NCBI GenBank assembly: GCA_900549495.1
Contig: UROL01000011.1
Coordinates: forward strand, 1 to 19,765
DNA from: an uncultured Eubacteriales bacterium
GTDB lineage: Bacteria > Bacillota > Clostridia > Oscillospirales > Oscillospiraceae
Length of the DNA stretch: 19,765 bases
Direction: 5' to 3'
Shown: one piece after another, positions 6,723-14,865 of the stretch
How positions within the stretch are numbered: the stretch's first letter is position 1
Layout: each line of letters opens with the position of its first letter
The notes under the pieces: model-generated
What the model was told of the DNA's origin: nothing
The model's database searches: none
What the model saw: the letters and a program-made list of their open reading frames with translations, nothing else
Made by a program: the position numbers and the translations under genes

Positions 6723-7691
6723 ATGGCACTTGTTACATCCACCGAAATGTTCAAGAAGGCATACGATGGCGGCTACGCAGTCGGCGCTTTCAACGTCAAC
6801 AACATGGAGATTGTTCAGGGCATCACCGAAGCTGCTGGCGAGCTGCACAGCCCCGTCATTCTGCAGGTTTCCAAGGGCGCCCGGGCCTATGCAAACCACA
6901 CCTACCTGGTGAAGCTGGTGGAGGCCGCCGTTATTGAGAACCCCGATATTCCCATCGTCCTGCACCTGGACCACGGCGATTCCTTCGAGCTGTGCAAGAG
7001 CTGCATCGACGGCGGCTTTACCTCCGTCATGATCGACGCTTCCTCCAAGTCCTTCGAGGAGAACATCGCCCTGACCCGTCAGGTCGTTGAGTACGCCCAT
7101 GACCACGGCGTTGTGGTCGAGGCTGAGCTGGGCACCCTGGCCGGCGTGGAAGATGAAGTTGCTGTCGAGCACGGCAAGGAGAGCTACACCCGTCCTGAGG
7201 AAGTGGAAGAATTTGTCGGCCGCACCGGCTGCGACTCCCTGGCCATTGCCATAGGCACCAGCCACGGCGCTTACAAGTTCAAGGCTTCCCAGTGCACCCG
7301 CAATGCCGATGGCGTTCTGGTTCCCCCTCCCCTGCGTTTCGACGTGCTGAAGGAGTGCATCAAGCGCCTGCCCGGCTTCCCCATCGTGCTGCACGGCTCC
7401 TCCTCCGTTCCCCAGGAGTTCGTAAAGATGGTCAACACCTACGGCGGCAATATGCCCGATGCCATCGGCATCCCCGAGGATCAGCTGCGTGAGGCTGCCA
7501 AGCTGGCTGTCTGCAAGATCAACATCGACTCCGACATCCGTCTGGCAATGACCGGCAACATCCGCAAGTACTTTGCTGAGCATCCCGATCACTTTGACCC
7601 CCGCCAGTACCTGAAGCCCGCTCGTCAGGCTGTGAAGGACATGGTCGCTCACAAGATCGTCCACGTTCTGGGCTCCGACGGCAAGGCCTAA
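6723..7691 (+). CDS. fba: Class II fructose-1,6-bisphosphate aldolase
   Basis: This 322-residue zinc enzyme splits fructose 1,6-bisphosphate to glyceraldehyde 3-phosphate and dihydroxyacetone phosphate in the cytoplasm. Visible features are GAFNVNN (21-27), HLDHGDS with catalytic D83 and zinc ligand H84, VVEAELGTLAG (131-141), AIGTSHGAYK with zinc ligand H181, VLHGSSSVP with zinc ligand H224, and KINIDSDIR near the C-terminus, which binds phosphate. Length and motifs fit the type B, Bacillus FbaA-like branch. The ATG at 6723 is chosen; an upstream TTG at 6714 falls in the spacer after AAGGAAAGG (6705-6713). It is transcribed alone from 6640-6667 to the terminator at 7708. Confidence 0.96.
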   Translation: MALVTSTEMFKKAYDGGYAVGAFNVNNMEIVQGITEAAGELHSPVILQVSKGARAYANHTYLVKLVEAAVIENPDIPIVLHLDHGDSFELCKSCIDGGFTSVMIDASSKSFEENIALTRQVVEYAHDHGVVVEAELGTLAGVEDEVAVEHGKESYTRPEEVEEFVGRTGCDSLAIAIGTSHGAYKFKASQCTRNADGVLVPPPLRFDVLKECIKRLPGFPIVLHGSSSVPQEFVKMVNTYGGNMPDAIGIPEDQLREAAKLAVCKINIDSDIRLAMTGNIRKYFAEHPDHFDPRQYLKPARQAVKDMVAHKIVHVLGSDGKA

Positions 7692-7707
7692 TCGATTCTA
7701 TTCCCCA

Positions 7708-7743
7708 ATCCGTGCACCGCTTCTTCCGGTGCACGGATTTTTT
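7708..7743 (+). terminator. Rho-independent terminator after fba
   Basis: ATCCGTGCACCG (7708-7719), a 7-base loop, CGGTGCACGGAT (7727-7738), then a run of T. It is a perfect 12-bp stem. Confidence 0.93.
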
Positions 7744-7762
7744 CGGAAATTTGAAAAAACAG

Positions 7763-7791
7763 TTGACAAATCAGGGGATATATGGTATCAT
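7763..7791 (+). promoter_or_regulatory. Promoter of tRNA-Leu
   Basis: TTGACA (7763-7768), 17 bases, TATCAT (7786-7791) preceded by TGG (extended -10). The start is near 7798, about 27 bases before the tRNA. Confidence 0.88.
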
Positions 7792-7824
7792 CCAATGGTG
7801 CTCAGGCGAGCACACATATGGCAT

Positions 7825-7912
7825 GGGCGAGTGGTGGAATTGGTAGACTCGCTAGATTCAGGTTCTAGTGTTCACTGCGGACGTGCGGGTTCAAGTCCCG
7901 CCTCGCCCACCA
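7825..7912 (+). tRNA. tRNA-Leu (anticodon CAG), CCA encoded
   Basis: The acceptor stem GGGCGAG (7825-7831) pairs with CTCGCCC (7902-7908). The D-arm contains AATTGGTAGACTCG. The anticodon stem-loop CTAGA-TTCAGGT-TCTAG gives anticodon CAG, reading CUG. A long variable arm (class II tRNA) follows, then the T-arm GCGGG-TTCAAGT-CCCGC, discriminator A and genomic CCA (7910-7912). It is transcribed alone. Confidence 0.97.
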
Positions 7913-7914
7913 GA

Positions 7915-7964
7915 ATGAGGCACCAATCTTGATACGGTGTGTATTGAGGTTGGTGCCTCATTTT
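7915..7964 (+). terminator. Terminator of tRNA-Leu
   Basis: ATGAGGCACCAA (7915-7926) pairs perfectly with TTGGTGCCTCAT (7950-7961) across a 23-base loop, followed by TTTT. It starts three bases after the tRNA CCA. Confidence 0.85.
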
Positions 7965-8224
7965 CGCTTTAGTAAACCCTGGATTCTACAGGGTGTTTGC
8001 AATGCTGATTTACGAAGACAAACTCTATGGTGCTCCAGAACAGGGTGCCATAGAGCTTTTTCATTTTTGCGTGTCAAACGATTTACCGAAAGAGGGGAGA
8101 AGATATTTTGCTGGAGCGTATGCAAATTTTTGCATTTCTGTTGATGAATCGAATAGATGAGATATTTGGAAATTGTGAAGAAAAACAAAAATTCTGTTAA
8201 ATTACCCTTTAATTATAAAAGATA
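7965..8224. other. Non-coding, A/T-rich interval between tRNA-Leu and the transporter operon
   Basis: No convincing gene is present. Short readings (7929-8144 rightward, 7958-8188 leftward) have no ribosome site or family likeness. The interval holds three dyads: ACCCTG/CAGGGT (7976-7994), the terminator-like hairpin at 8023-8061, and the palindrome ATGCAAA-TT-TTTGCAT (8120-8135). The base composition change from the flanking host-like genes begins here. No integrase or tRNA 3'-end repeat is seen. Confidence 0.6.
8023..8061 (+). terminator. Terminator-like hairpin with no obvious upstream gene
   Basis: CTCTATGGTGC (8023-8033) pairs with GTGCCATAGAG (8045-8055), with two G-U pairs near the loop, followed by CTTTTT. 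It could back up the tRNA terminator or shield the next operon from readthrough. Confidence 0.6.
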
Positions 8225-8253
8225 TTGACAAATAAATTGGTGCGTGGTATAAG
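8225..8253 (+). promoter_or_regulatory. Promoter of the eight-gene transporter-hydrolase operon
   Basis: TTGACA (8225-8230), 17 bases, TATAAG (8248-8253) preceded by TGG (extended -10). The start is near 8260, directly at the left edge of a palindrome (8261-8276). Confidence 0.88.
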
Positions 8254-8260
8254 AAGGACA

Positions 8261-8276
8261 AGGCAAACGATTGCCT
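8261..8276. promoter_or_regulatory. Probable LacI-family operator at the transcription start
   Basis: AGGCAA-ACGA-TTGCCT is symmetric at 7 of 8 base pairs about a central CG. The inner part fits the pattern GnAAnCGnTTnC common to LacI/GalR-family operators. Its place at +1 to +17 would block transcription when bound. The operon itself encodes a LacI-family protein, the likely ligand. A cre site for CcpA is the main alternative, since the core also resembles cre. Confidence 0.7.
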
Positions 8277-8300
8277 AATTTATGAAAAGAGGTTAAACAA

Positions 8301-9845
8301 ATGAAACGAAAAGCGCTGAGCCTTGTTTTATGTCTGACATTGGTACTTTCTCTGTTCACTCTCTCTGCTTTTGCGGATGGCGATACTCTTCGCATCGCCG
8401 TCAACATGGATGCCCCTGGCTTTGACCCATATACCTCCGGCTACAATGTATCCTCCGCTATCATCTGCCGCAACGTCTACGAAACCTTGATTAACATGGA
8501 TGCAGCAGGCAATCTGTATCCCGGCCTTGCGACCGAATGGATGTGGGGCGAAAACAATATGTCTGTTGTGCTAACCCTGCGTGAGGGCGTTAAGTTTACC
8601 AATGGTGACGACTTTAATGCGGATGCCGTTATTTTCTCGCTGAGAGATTATCGCGGGAAAACTGCGATGGGCGGCGATGGCGAGTCTTTGTTTGACTTTG
8701 ACAATATGGTTAAGCTGGATGACTTTAAGGTCGAGATTCCCCTCAAGCGCGCAGGATCCGATGCGCTAATTGCTTTGTCTGACATGGTATATTCCATATG
8801 TTCACCCAAGGCGGCAGAGGAACTGGGCAGCGAATATGCCAACAATCCTGTGGGGACCGGTCCATATAAATTTGTTTCCTTTGTATCCGGTGTTGGTGCG
8901 AAGATGGTTGCCAACGAGAACTACTGGGGAGGCGCCCCTTCTATTAAGAATGTGGAAACCGTATACATCGCAGAGGCTTCTGTTGCACAGATGGAGTTGG
9001 AAATGGGCAATGTGGACTGGGTTACCTGCCCTGACAACATTGATATTCAGCACATTCAGGCTGGTGATATTCCCGGCCTAACGGTGATGCAGATGCCTGC
9101 TGCACTGGTGAAGAATCTATGGTTCAACTTCCGTCATGAGGCGATGCGGGATGTAAACGTGCGCCGCGCCATCAACTGCGCTATCAATAAAGAATCCATT
9201 ATTGCCGTTGCTTATGGCGGTTCTGCTACGGTTGCAAACCAGCTGATTGCAAACAACAATGGCGCATATGATCCTGCATACGATGAAAACCCTATGTATC
9301 CATATGATATTGAGTTAGCAAAGGAATATCTGGCAAAGTCCGATTATCCTAGCGGCCTAACCATTGAAATTTACTCCGACACTACCCCTGCAGAAGTGCG
9401 CATCATGGAAATTGTAAAGAATAATCTGGCGGAAATTGGCATCACAGTGAATATCCACGCCCTTGACAGCGGCGTTGCTGTTCCAACTTTGATTGCCGGT
9501 GAAGAAGACGATATGTACGTTGCTATCAGCTGCACCAGTATTGGCTATGCTCCTGGATTCCTGAAGAACTGTTCCCCGGATATGCGTCCCAACTGGGGCG
9601 ACTGGACACAGATTCCGGAAAATGCCGATATCAATGACTTGTATGTGAAGGCGCTGGCTACCACGGATGTTGAAGAGTGCAACAATCTAGTACGGGAGGC
9701 CGTCCGCTTAGAGATGGACAATGCAATGGCGGTGCCGATGTGCTACCCGGTTACCTATATGACTTGCTCCGAGAATCTGCAAGGTGTTGCCATTAACGGC
9801 AGCCAGTGTACTTATCTGCTGGCAGATGCCTACTTTGCCAACTGA
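8301..9845 (+). CDS. ABC transporter substrate-binding protein, SBP_bac_5 (peptide/nickel) family
   Basis: This 514-residue extracellular binding protein captures the ligand for the permease encoded next. A signal peptide (about residues 1-25, ending LSAFA) is followed by DGDTLRIAVNMDAPGFDPY. Family motifs include LREGVKFTNGDDFNADAVIFSL and the NPVGTGPYKFVSF segment. DVNVRRAINCAINKESI is the usual helix in the second lobe. No lipobox cysteine stands at the cleavage site, unlike most Gram-positive binding proteins of this family, so anchoring is unexplained. AGAGG lies 9 bases before the ATG. It is the first gene of the operon, and a stem-loop separates it from the permeases. The ligand cannot be read from sequence; peptides, amides or oligosaccharides are all known for the family. 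Confidence 0.92.
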   Translation: MKRKALSLVLCLTLVLSLFTLSAFADGDTLRIAVNMDAPGFDPYTSGYNVSSAIICRNVYETLINMDAAGNLYPGLATEWMWGENNMSVVLTLREGVKFTNGDDFNADAVIFSLRDYRGKTAMGGDGESLFDFDNMVKLDDFKVEIPLKRAGSDALIALSDMVYSICSPKAAEELGSEYANNPVGTGPYKFVSFVSGVGAKMVANENYWGGAPSIKNVETVYIAEASVAQMELEMGNVDWVTCPDNIDIQHIQAGDIPGLTVMQMPAALVKNLWFNFRHEAMRDVNVRRAINCAINKESIIAVAYGGSATVANQLIANNNGAYDPAYDENPMYPYDIELAKEYLAKSDYPSGLTIEIYSDTTPAEVRIMEIVKNNLAEIGITVNIHALDSGVAVPTLIAGEEDDMYVAISCTSIGYAPGFLKNCSPDMRPNWGDWTQIPENADINDLYVKALATTDVEECNNLVREAVRLEMDNAMAVPMCYPVTYMTCSENLQGVAINGSQCTYLLADAYFAN

Positions 9846-9867
9846 TTGACGATCCGCTGAAACCTGC

Positions 9868-9894
9868 TGTGCTCTGGGGCTTTCCCAGAGCACA
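9868..9894 (+). promoter_or_regulatory. Intercistronic stem-loop between binding-protein and permease genes
   Basis: TGTGCTCTGGG (9868-9878), loop GCTTT, CCCAGAGCACA (9884-9894): a perfect 11-bp stem with no T-run after it. Such loops often protect the 3' end of binding-protein mRNA or partly stop transcription, so that the binding protein is made in excess over the membrane parts. Confidence 0.75.
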
Positions 9895-9948
9895 ATTTAT
9901 AGATATCCCCTGCACAAAACCCATTGAACTGTTTAAGGGAGAATTGAT

Positions 9949-10911
9949 ATGACCAGATATATCATGAAGCGAATCGGAATGATGTTATTCGTCATTTTGG
10001 GTGTGCTGCTGTTTGTTTTTGTGCTGCTATATTTAACGCCAGGAGACCCTGCACGGCAGGTGCTGGGACTGACCGCAACCGATGAGCAGGTTGCAGCACA
10101 GAGACATATTATGGGGCTGGACAAGCCGTTTTTAAGCCAATTGGGCGACTATTTGTACAACCTGTTTTTCCACTTTGACTTGGGTAGTTCCTACAAGAGT
10201 AACATGAGTGTAATGAGTGAAATTGCTCGCCGTGTGCCGGTTACGCTTCTGATTGGTTCACTTGGCGTTTTGCTGAGTCTACTGATTGGTATTCCACTGG
10301 GTATTCTGTCTGCGGTGAAGCAATACAGCCTGGTGGACAATGTCGCAAATATCTTGGCAGTAGTGTTCACCTCTATGCCTTCGTTCTGGCTGGCACTGGA
10401 GCTTTCGCTGATTTTTGCATTCCAGTTGCGTTGGCTACCGCCCTCTGGATTTAAGGGCTTCCAGTACATCATCCTTCCGATTATTACATTGGGACTCGGG
10501 GGAGCTGCGTCTAACTACCGTATGGCACGATCTACTGTCTTGGATGAAATCCGCAAGGATTATGTTCGGACGGCACGGGCTAAGGGTACAAAGGAATCCA
10601 GTGTCATTTTGATGCACGCAGTGAAAAATGCCATGATTCCCATTATCACCCAAGTCGGCAACAGCATCGGCGGTATCTTGGGCGGTGCTGTGGTTGTTGA
10701 GAATGTGTTCGCTATTCCGGGAATGGGTACTTATCTGGTGGGTGCAATCAACGCCCGTGATTATCCGATTATCCGTGGCGGTGTGCTGGTAATTTGTGTG
10801 TTTGTTTCCATCTGCAATTTGGCCACGGATATCATTTCCGCCTTCATTGATCCCCGCATTAAATCCTACTATAAGAAAATGGGAAAAAGAAAAGAGAGGG
10901 TAGAAAAATGA
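9949..10911 (+). CDS. ABC transporter permease, DppB/OppB type
   Basis: This 320-residue membrane protein forms half of the import channel. The N-terminus has the usual first helix followed by LLYLTPGDPARQVLG and a long outside loop (QRHIMGLDKPFLSQLGDYL). Helices then begin near residue 95. The EAA-type cytoplasmic loop that docks on the ATPase is DYVRTARAKGTKESSVILMHAVKNAMIP, followed by VVENVFAIPGMG, a family hallmark. Length is normal. GGGAGA precedes the ATG by about 7 bases. The stop overlaps the next start (ATGA). Confidence 0.94.
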   Translation: MTRYIMKRIGMMLFVILGVLLFVFVLLYLTPGDPARQVLGLTATDEQVAAQRHIMGLDKPFLSQLGDYLYNLFFHFDLGSSYKSNMSVMSEIARRVPVTLLIGSLGVLLSLLIGIPLGILSAVKQYSLVDNVANILAVVFTSMPSFWLALELSLIFAFQLRWLPPSGFKGFQYIILPIITLGLGGAASNYRMARSTVLDEIRKDYVRTARAKGTKESSVILMHAVKNAMIPIITQVGNSIGGILGGAVVVENVFAIPGMGTYLVGAINARDYPIIRGGVLVICVFVSICNLATDIISAFIDPRIKSYYKKMGKRKERVEK

Positions 10912-11759
10912 AGCGTAGCTCTGACTTGACTCGATTCTGGCACCGCTTTCGAAAAAATCGGCTGGCAGTGTTTGGCTTGTGCTTTTTGACGCTGTTGGTA
11001 ATTATGGCCTTGTTGGCCAATGTGATTGCGCCAGAGGGCTATGATGTACAGAATCCCACCTTGCAATACCAGAGTCCAAGTTTTGAACATCCTATGGGTA
11101 CAGATTATCTGGGACGTGACAATTTTGTACGAATGATTTACGGCGCACGGATTTCTCTGTCCATTGGTGTGGTTACCACAGTGGTAGGAACGGCTATTGC
11201 AGTGTTTATTGGCATGATGGCTGGCTTCTATGGCGGCAAAACCGATAATATTCTGATGCGAATTATGGATGTATTCCTTTCCATTCCGTCTATCTTGCTA
11301 TCCATTGTTCTGGCGGCGGTGTTTGGCGGCGGCGTGATTCCAATGATTCTTGCGCTGTCACTGGGGGCAATCCCTGGCGTTTCCCGGCTGGTACGGGCGA
11401 TGGTGATTGCTGAACGAGATAAGGAATACATTGAGGTTGCCCGCACATCTCGAGCCAGCGACTTGCGAATTATGTTCCGCTATATCCTACCCAATATCTC
11501 CTCATCATTGATTGTGCTCTTTACCATGGGCGTGGCGGGCGGCATTTTGAACGCTTCAACCCTGAGTTTCCTTGGTATGGGCGCACAGGCTCCTATGCCA
11601 GAGTGGGGCAAGATGTTGGCTGAGGGAAGAAATTATATTCGCTATTATCCCTATCTGGTGGTTGCACCCGGTGTTATGATTATGCTGACAGTTTTTTCAC
11701 TGAACATGATTGGAGATGGCCTGCGGGATGCGCTGGATCCTAGGCTGAAAGGAAGGTAA
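10908..11759 (+). CDS. ABC transporter permease, DppC/OppC type
   Basis: This 283-residue protein forms the second half of the channel. After a short N-terminus (WHRFRKNRLAVFGLCFL, typical of DppC) comes the first helix, then HPMGTDYLGRDNFVRMIYGARISLSIG, the standard family segment. The EAA loop reads YIEVARTSRASDLRIMFRYILPN; the glycine usual in this loop (ARALGASD-like) is replaced by TSRASD. LSFLGMGAQAPMPEWGKMLAEGR and the C-terminal GDGLRDALDPRLKGR are classic. It overlaps the preceding gene by 4 bases and is 3 bases from the next. Confidence 0.94.
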   Translation: MKRSSDLTRFWHRFRKNRLAVFGLCFLTLLVIMALLANVIAPEGYDVQNPTLQYQSPSFEHPMGTDYLGRDNFVRMIYGARISLSIGVVTTVVGTAIAVFIGMMAGFYGGKTDNILMRIMDVFLSIPSILLSIVLAAVFGGGVIPMILALSLGAIPGVSRLVRAMVIAERDKEYIEVARTSRASDLRIMFRYILPNISSSLIVLFTMGVAGGILNASTLSFLGMGAQAPMPEWGKMLAEGRNYIRYYPYLVVAPGVMIMLTVFSLNMIGDGLRDALDPRLKGR

Positions 11760-11762
11760 GCA

Positions 11763-12749
11763 ATGGAGAAGAAAATGATTCTTTCTGTAGAGAATCTGTC
11801 GGTAGAGTATCGTAGTGAGGACGGTGATGTGAAGGCCGTCCGTGATGTCAGCTTTCAGCTGGAGAAGGGGAAGACCATTGGGCTGGTGGGCGAGACAGGG
11901 GCCGGCAAGACAACCATTGCCCTGGCAGCCATGGGACTGCTGCCAGAACCGCCTGCAAGGATTACCGGAGGGCGTATCCTCTACAATGGAAAAAACATCT
12001 TTGAAATGAACAAACGGGAACGCACAACACTGCGTGGAAATGCGATTTCCATGATTTTTCAAGACCCTATGACATCCTTGAATCCTATTGAAACAGTAGG
12101 AAGTCAGATTGAAGAAGCAATTTTGAATCACAACCGAATCAGCCGGGCAGACGCAAGAATGCGTGCAACAGAGAAACTTGAAATGGTGGGCATTCCAGGA
12201 GAACGATATGATGAATATCCCCACCAGTTTTCTGGAGGCATGAAGCAGCGCATTGTGATTGCCATTGCGCTTGCCTGTGACCCGGAGTTGCTGATTGCGG
12301 ATGAGCCAACAACAGCGCTGGATGTGACCATTCAGGCACAGATTTTGCAGTTGATTAAGCGACTGCAACAGGAGAAAAACACCTCCAATATTATGATTAC
12401 TCACGATTTAGGCGTGATTGCTATGATGTGCGATGAGGTTGCAGTTGTTTATGCTGGTCAGATTATTGAAAAGGGTACACTGGAGCAGATTTTTGAACAT
12501 CCGGCGCACCCATATACAATTGGTCTGTTTAAGGCACTTCCTGACATCAATGACCGGACCAAACATCGGCTGGAGCCGATTCATGGCTTAATGCCAGACC
12601 CGACAAAGCTCCCGGATGGCTGTGCATTTGCGCCCAGGTGCGCTCACTGTGCGGCTTGCTGCCAGAGTGGACGAATTCCGTTGACGGATATCGGGGAGAA
12701 CCATCTGGTTCGTTGTATCCAAAAACAGGGAGGAATTGAAAATGGATGA
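11763..12749 (+). CDS. ABC transporter ATP-binding protein, DppD/OppD type
   Basis: This 328-residue ATPase powers the importer from the cytoplasmic side. Walker A is GETGAGKTT (about residues 41-49), the Q-loop is [10 protein letters not shown], the signature is FSGGMKQR, Walker B is [12 protein letters not shown], and the switch histidine is in THDLG. The C-terminal region has the oligopeptide-transporter extension (HPYTIGLF) and a cysteine cluster ([14 protein letters not shown]), as in OppD/DppD. AAGG lies shortly before the ATG. The end overlaps the next start by 8 bases. Confidence 0.94.
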   Translation: MEKKMILSVENLSVEYRSEDGDVKAVRDVSFQLEKGKTIGLVGETGAGKTTIALAAMGLLPEPPARITGGRILYNGKNIFEMNKRERTTLRGNAISMIFQDPMTSLNPIETVGSQIEEAILNHNRISRADARMRATEKLEMVGIPGERYDEYPHQFSGGMKQRIVIAIALACDPELLIADEPTTALDVTIQAQILQLIKRLQQEKNTSNIMITHDLGVIAMMCDEVAVVYAGQIIEKGTLEQIFEHPAHPYTIGLFKALPDINDRTKHRLEPIHGLMPDPTKLPDGCAFAPRCAHCAACCQSGRIPLTDIGENHLVRCIQKQGGIENG

Positions 12750-13692
12750 TATTCTTGAAATTCGTAACCTGAAGAAATATTTTGAAACACGTTCGGGAAC
12801 GCTGCACGCCGTTGATAATGTTTCGTTTTCAATTCGTAAGGGTGAGACACTTGGAATCGTGGGAGAGTCCGGCTGTGGGAAGTCTACATTAGGCAGAACC
12901 ATCCAGCACCTTTTGGATGCGACGGCTGGTCAAATTCTATATAAAGGTCAGGATGTGACGCACCTCAACAAAAGACAGACCCGCGACTACATGAAGAATG
13001 TGCAGATGATATTCCAGGATCCTTACTCCTCGCTGAATCCCCGCATGACGGTGAAGCAGATTATCATGGAACCTTTGCTGATTGATGGAGTACGGAAAAG
13101 GGAAGCGGAGCTACGGGTTCACAAGATGATGGAAACAGTTGGCATTGATGCACGTTTTGAAAACGCTTATCCCAATGAGCTTGACGGCGGTAGGCGACAA
13201 CGGGTGGGCATTGCCCGGGCATTGATTCTGAAACCGGAATTTGTTATCTGTGATGAGCCTGTTTCTGCGCTAGATGTATCCATACAGGCGCAGATTTTGA
13301 ACCTAATGCAGGATTTGCAGGACGAACTTGGCCTGACCTATATCTTTGTTACCCATGACCTGAGTGTGGTTAGACACATCTCTGACCATATTGCGGTGAT
13401 GTATCTGGGGCAGATGGTGGAATATGCGCCGACAGATGCTTTATTTGAAAATCCGTCTCATCCCTATACGCAGGCATTGCTGGCATCTGTTCCCACAATC
13501 AATTTGGAAAAAGCAAAGAAAATCGAGACAATTGTAGGGGAAATCACATCGCCTATCAATCCAAAACCGGGTTGCAGATTTGCGACACGATGCAAATTTG
13601 CAACCGAAATGTGTATGCGTGCGCAGCCTCCAATGCAGGATTTGGGGGACGGACATTTGGTGAACTGCTGTCACTGCGGAGGGAGAGGGTGA
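12742..13692 (+). CDS. ABC transporter ATP-binding protein, DppF/OppF type
   Basis: This is the second ATPase of the importer, 316 residues. Walker A is GESGCGKST, the Q-loop is FQDPYSSLNP, Walker B is FVICDEPVSALD, and the switch histidine is in THDLS. The signature reads LDGGRRQR instead of LSGGQRQR, so the serine that contacts ATP gamma-phosphate across the dimer is Asp. The C-terminal HPYTQALL and the cysteine cluster CRFATRCKFATEMC are family-typical. The ATG at 12742 has GGGAGG 8 bases upstream; a TTG at 12736 lies within that spacer and is less likely. Confidence 0.93.
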   Translation: MDDILEIRNLKKYFETRSGTLHAVDNVSFSIRKGETLGIVGESGCGKSTLGRTIQHLLDATAGQILYKGQDVTHLNKRQTRDYMKNVQMIFQDPYSSLNPRMTVKQIIMEPLLIDGVRKREAELRVHKMMETVGIDARFENAYPNELDGGRRQRVGIARALILKPEFVICDEPVSALDVSIQAQILNLMQDLQDELGLTYIFVTHDLSVVRHISDHIAVMYLGQMVEYAPTDALFENPSHPYTQALLASVPTINLEKAKKIETIVGEITSPINPKPGCRFATRCKFATEMCMRAQPPMQDLGDGHLVNCCHCGGRG

Positions 13693-13695
13693 ACT

Positions 13696-14865
13696 GTGAA
13701 AAAGAATAGTATGTGGAACCGTAATTTTATTCTCGTGTTCTTGTGCAACCTGCTTATTGCATTTAGTTTTCATATTCTCACACCAACACTCCCTAAATAT
13801 GTGGTTGCAATGGGTGGCAGTGTAGAGATGGCGGGATTGGTTGCCACAGCCTTTACAGTAACATCGGTAATTACACGTCCTTTTGCGGGCTACTACATTG
13901 GCATTAAGAGCCGAAAGAAAATCCTGATGGTTTCTGTTTCTATTATTGCAACAGCTATTCTGGGCTATATGTTTTCTCCTTCTGTGGCAATTATGATGGC
14001 ATTTCGATTGCTCCATGGCATTGGGTGGGGGATGGCAACCACGGCAACAAGTACTGTCTTGGTTGCGTCTATTTTGGAAGAGCAGATTGGCCGCGCAATT
14101 GGTCTGTATGGCATCTGCTCCTCACTGGCCTCGGTATTTGCACCAAATCTGGGGTTACAACTCAGTGACAGCATAGGATATTTCTATATGTTTCTGGTGG
14201 CGTTTGTGCTGGCAGCAGGTGGATGTCTACTGGGATTGTTGATTAAAGAATCTGACCTTCGGGCATCCAAAGAAAAACCTGCAGAGAAAATCAACTTACT
14301 AAACCGACTGTTTGCCAAAGAGACGACTGTCCCTGCGTTGATTACTTTGAGTGTTGGTGCAGGAATGGCAGTGATAACCAATTTTATTGCGTTATATGCT
14401 GACAGCCTGAGGGTGGAAAACATTGGCTATTTCTTCACGGTGGCGGGAGCGGTGATGCTGTTTACCCGTCCGTTGTTCGGCAGATTGTCTGACAGCCGCT
14501 ACAATAGAACGATCGTTCTGGTGGCGCTGGGCGGATTCAGCCTTGTCTTTCTGACGTTAGGGCTGGCGAGAACACTTCCGATGTTCCTACTTGGGGCAGC
14601 GCTGTATGGTACATTTTACGGTGCTCTTGGCCCTATGATGCAGTCCTGGTGTGTTCGGTCGGTGGATGTATCCAAAAGCGGGATGGCCAATAGCGCCTAT
14701 TACACCGCTTTGGATATCGGAAATGCCATTGGTGCCCCTGTCGGCGGATGGATTTCTGCTCGGATGGGGTATGGCAGTATGTATTTTATTATAATGACTT
14801 TGCAGCTTATGGCATTGGTATTTGTGTTTGTCTGGACAATGCGAGAAAGGGAGAGACATGGATAA
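13696..14865 (+). CDS. Major facilitator superfamily transporter
   Basis: This 389-residue membrane protein is of MFS_1 type with about 12 helices. A degenerate motif A lies between helices 2 and 3 (RPFAGYYIGIKSRKKIL), and a clearer repeat in the second half (RPLFGRLSDSRYNRTIV). The family moves small molecules with proton or other gradients; direction and substrate are not visible, but the length and motifs resemble drug or sugar exporters. The start is GTG at 13696 after GGGAGAGGG. It begins 3 bases after the ATPase gene and its stop overlaps the regulator start by 8 bases, so it belongs to the operon and probably serves the same compound. Confidence 0.9.
   Translation: MKKNSMWNRNFILVFLCNLLIAFSFHILTPTLPKYVVAMGGSVEMAGLVATAFTVTSVITRPFAGYYIGIKSRKKILMVSVSIIATAILGYMFSPSVAIMMAFRLLHGIGWGMATTATSTVLVASILEEQIGRAIGLYGICSSLASVFAPNLGLQLSDSIGYFYMFLVAFVLAAGGCLLGLLIKESDLRASKEKPAEKINLLNRLFAKETTVPALITLSVGAGMAVITNFIALYADSLRVENIGYFFTVAGAVMLFTRPLFGRLSDSRYNRTIVLVALGGFSLVFLTLGLARTLPMFLLGAALYGTFYGALGPMMQSWCVRSVDVSKSGMANSAYYTALDIGNAIGAPVGGWISARMGYGSMYFIIMTLQLMALVFVFVWTMRERERHG

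Noticed and set aside
6603..7664. 353-codon leftward open frame opposite fba
   Set aside because: It is a shadow of the aldolase gene, with no start signals.
7929..8188. Short frames on both strands after tRNA-Leu
   Set aside because: They overlap terminator hairpins and have no ribosome site or protein-like pattern.
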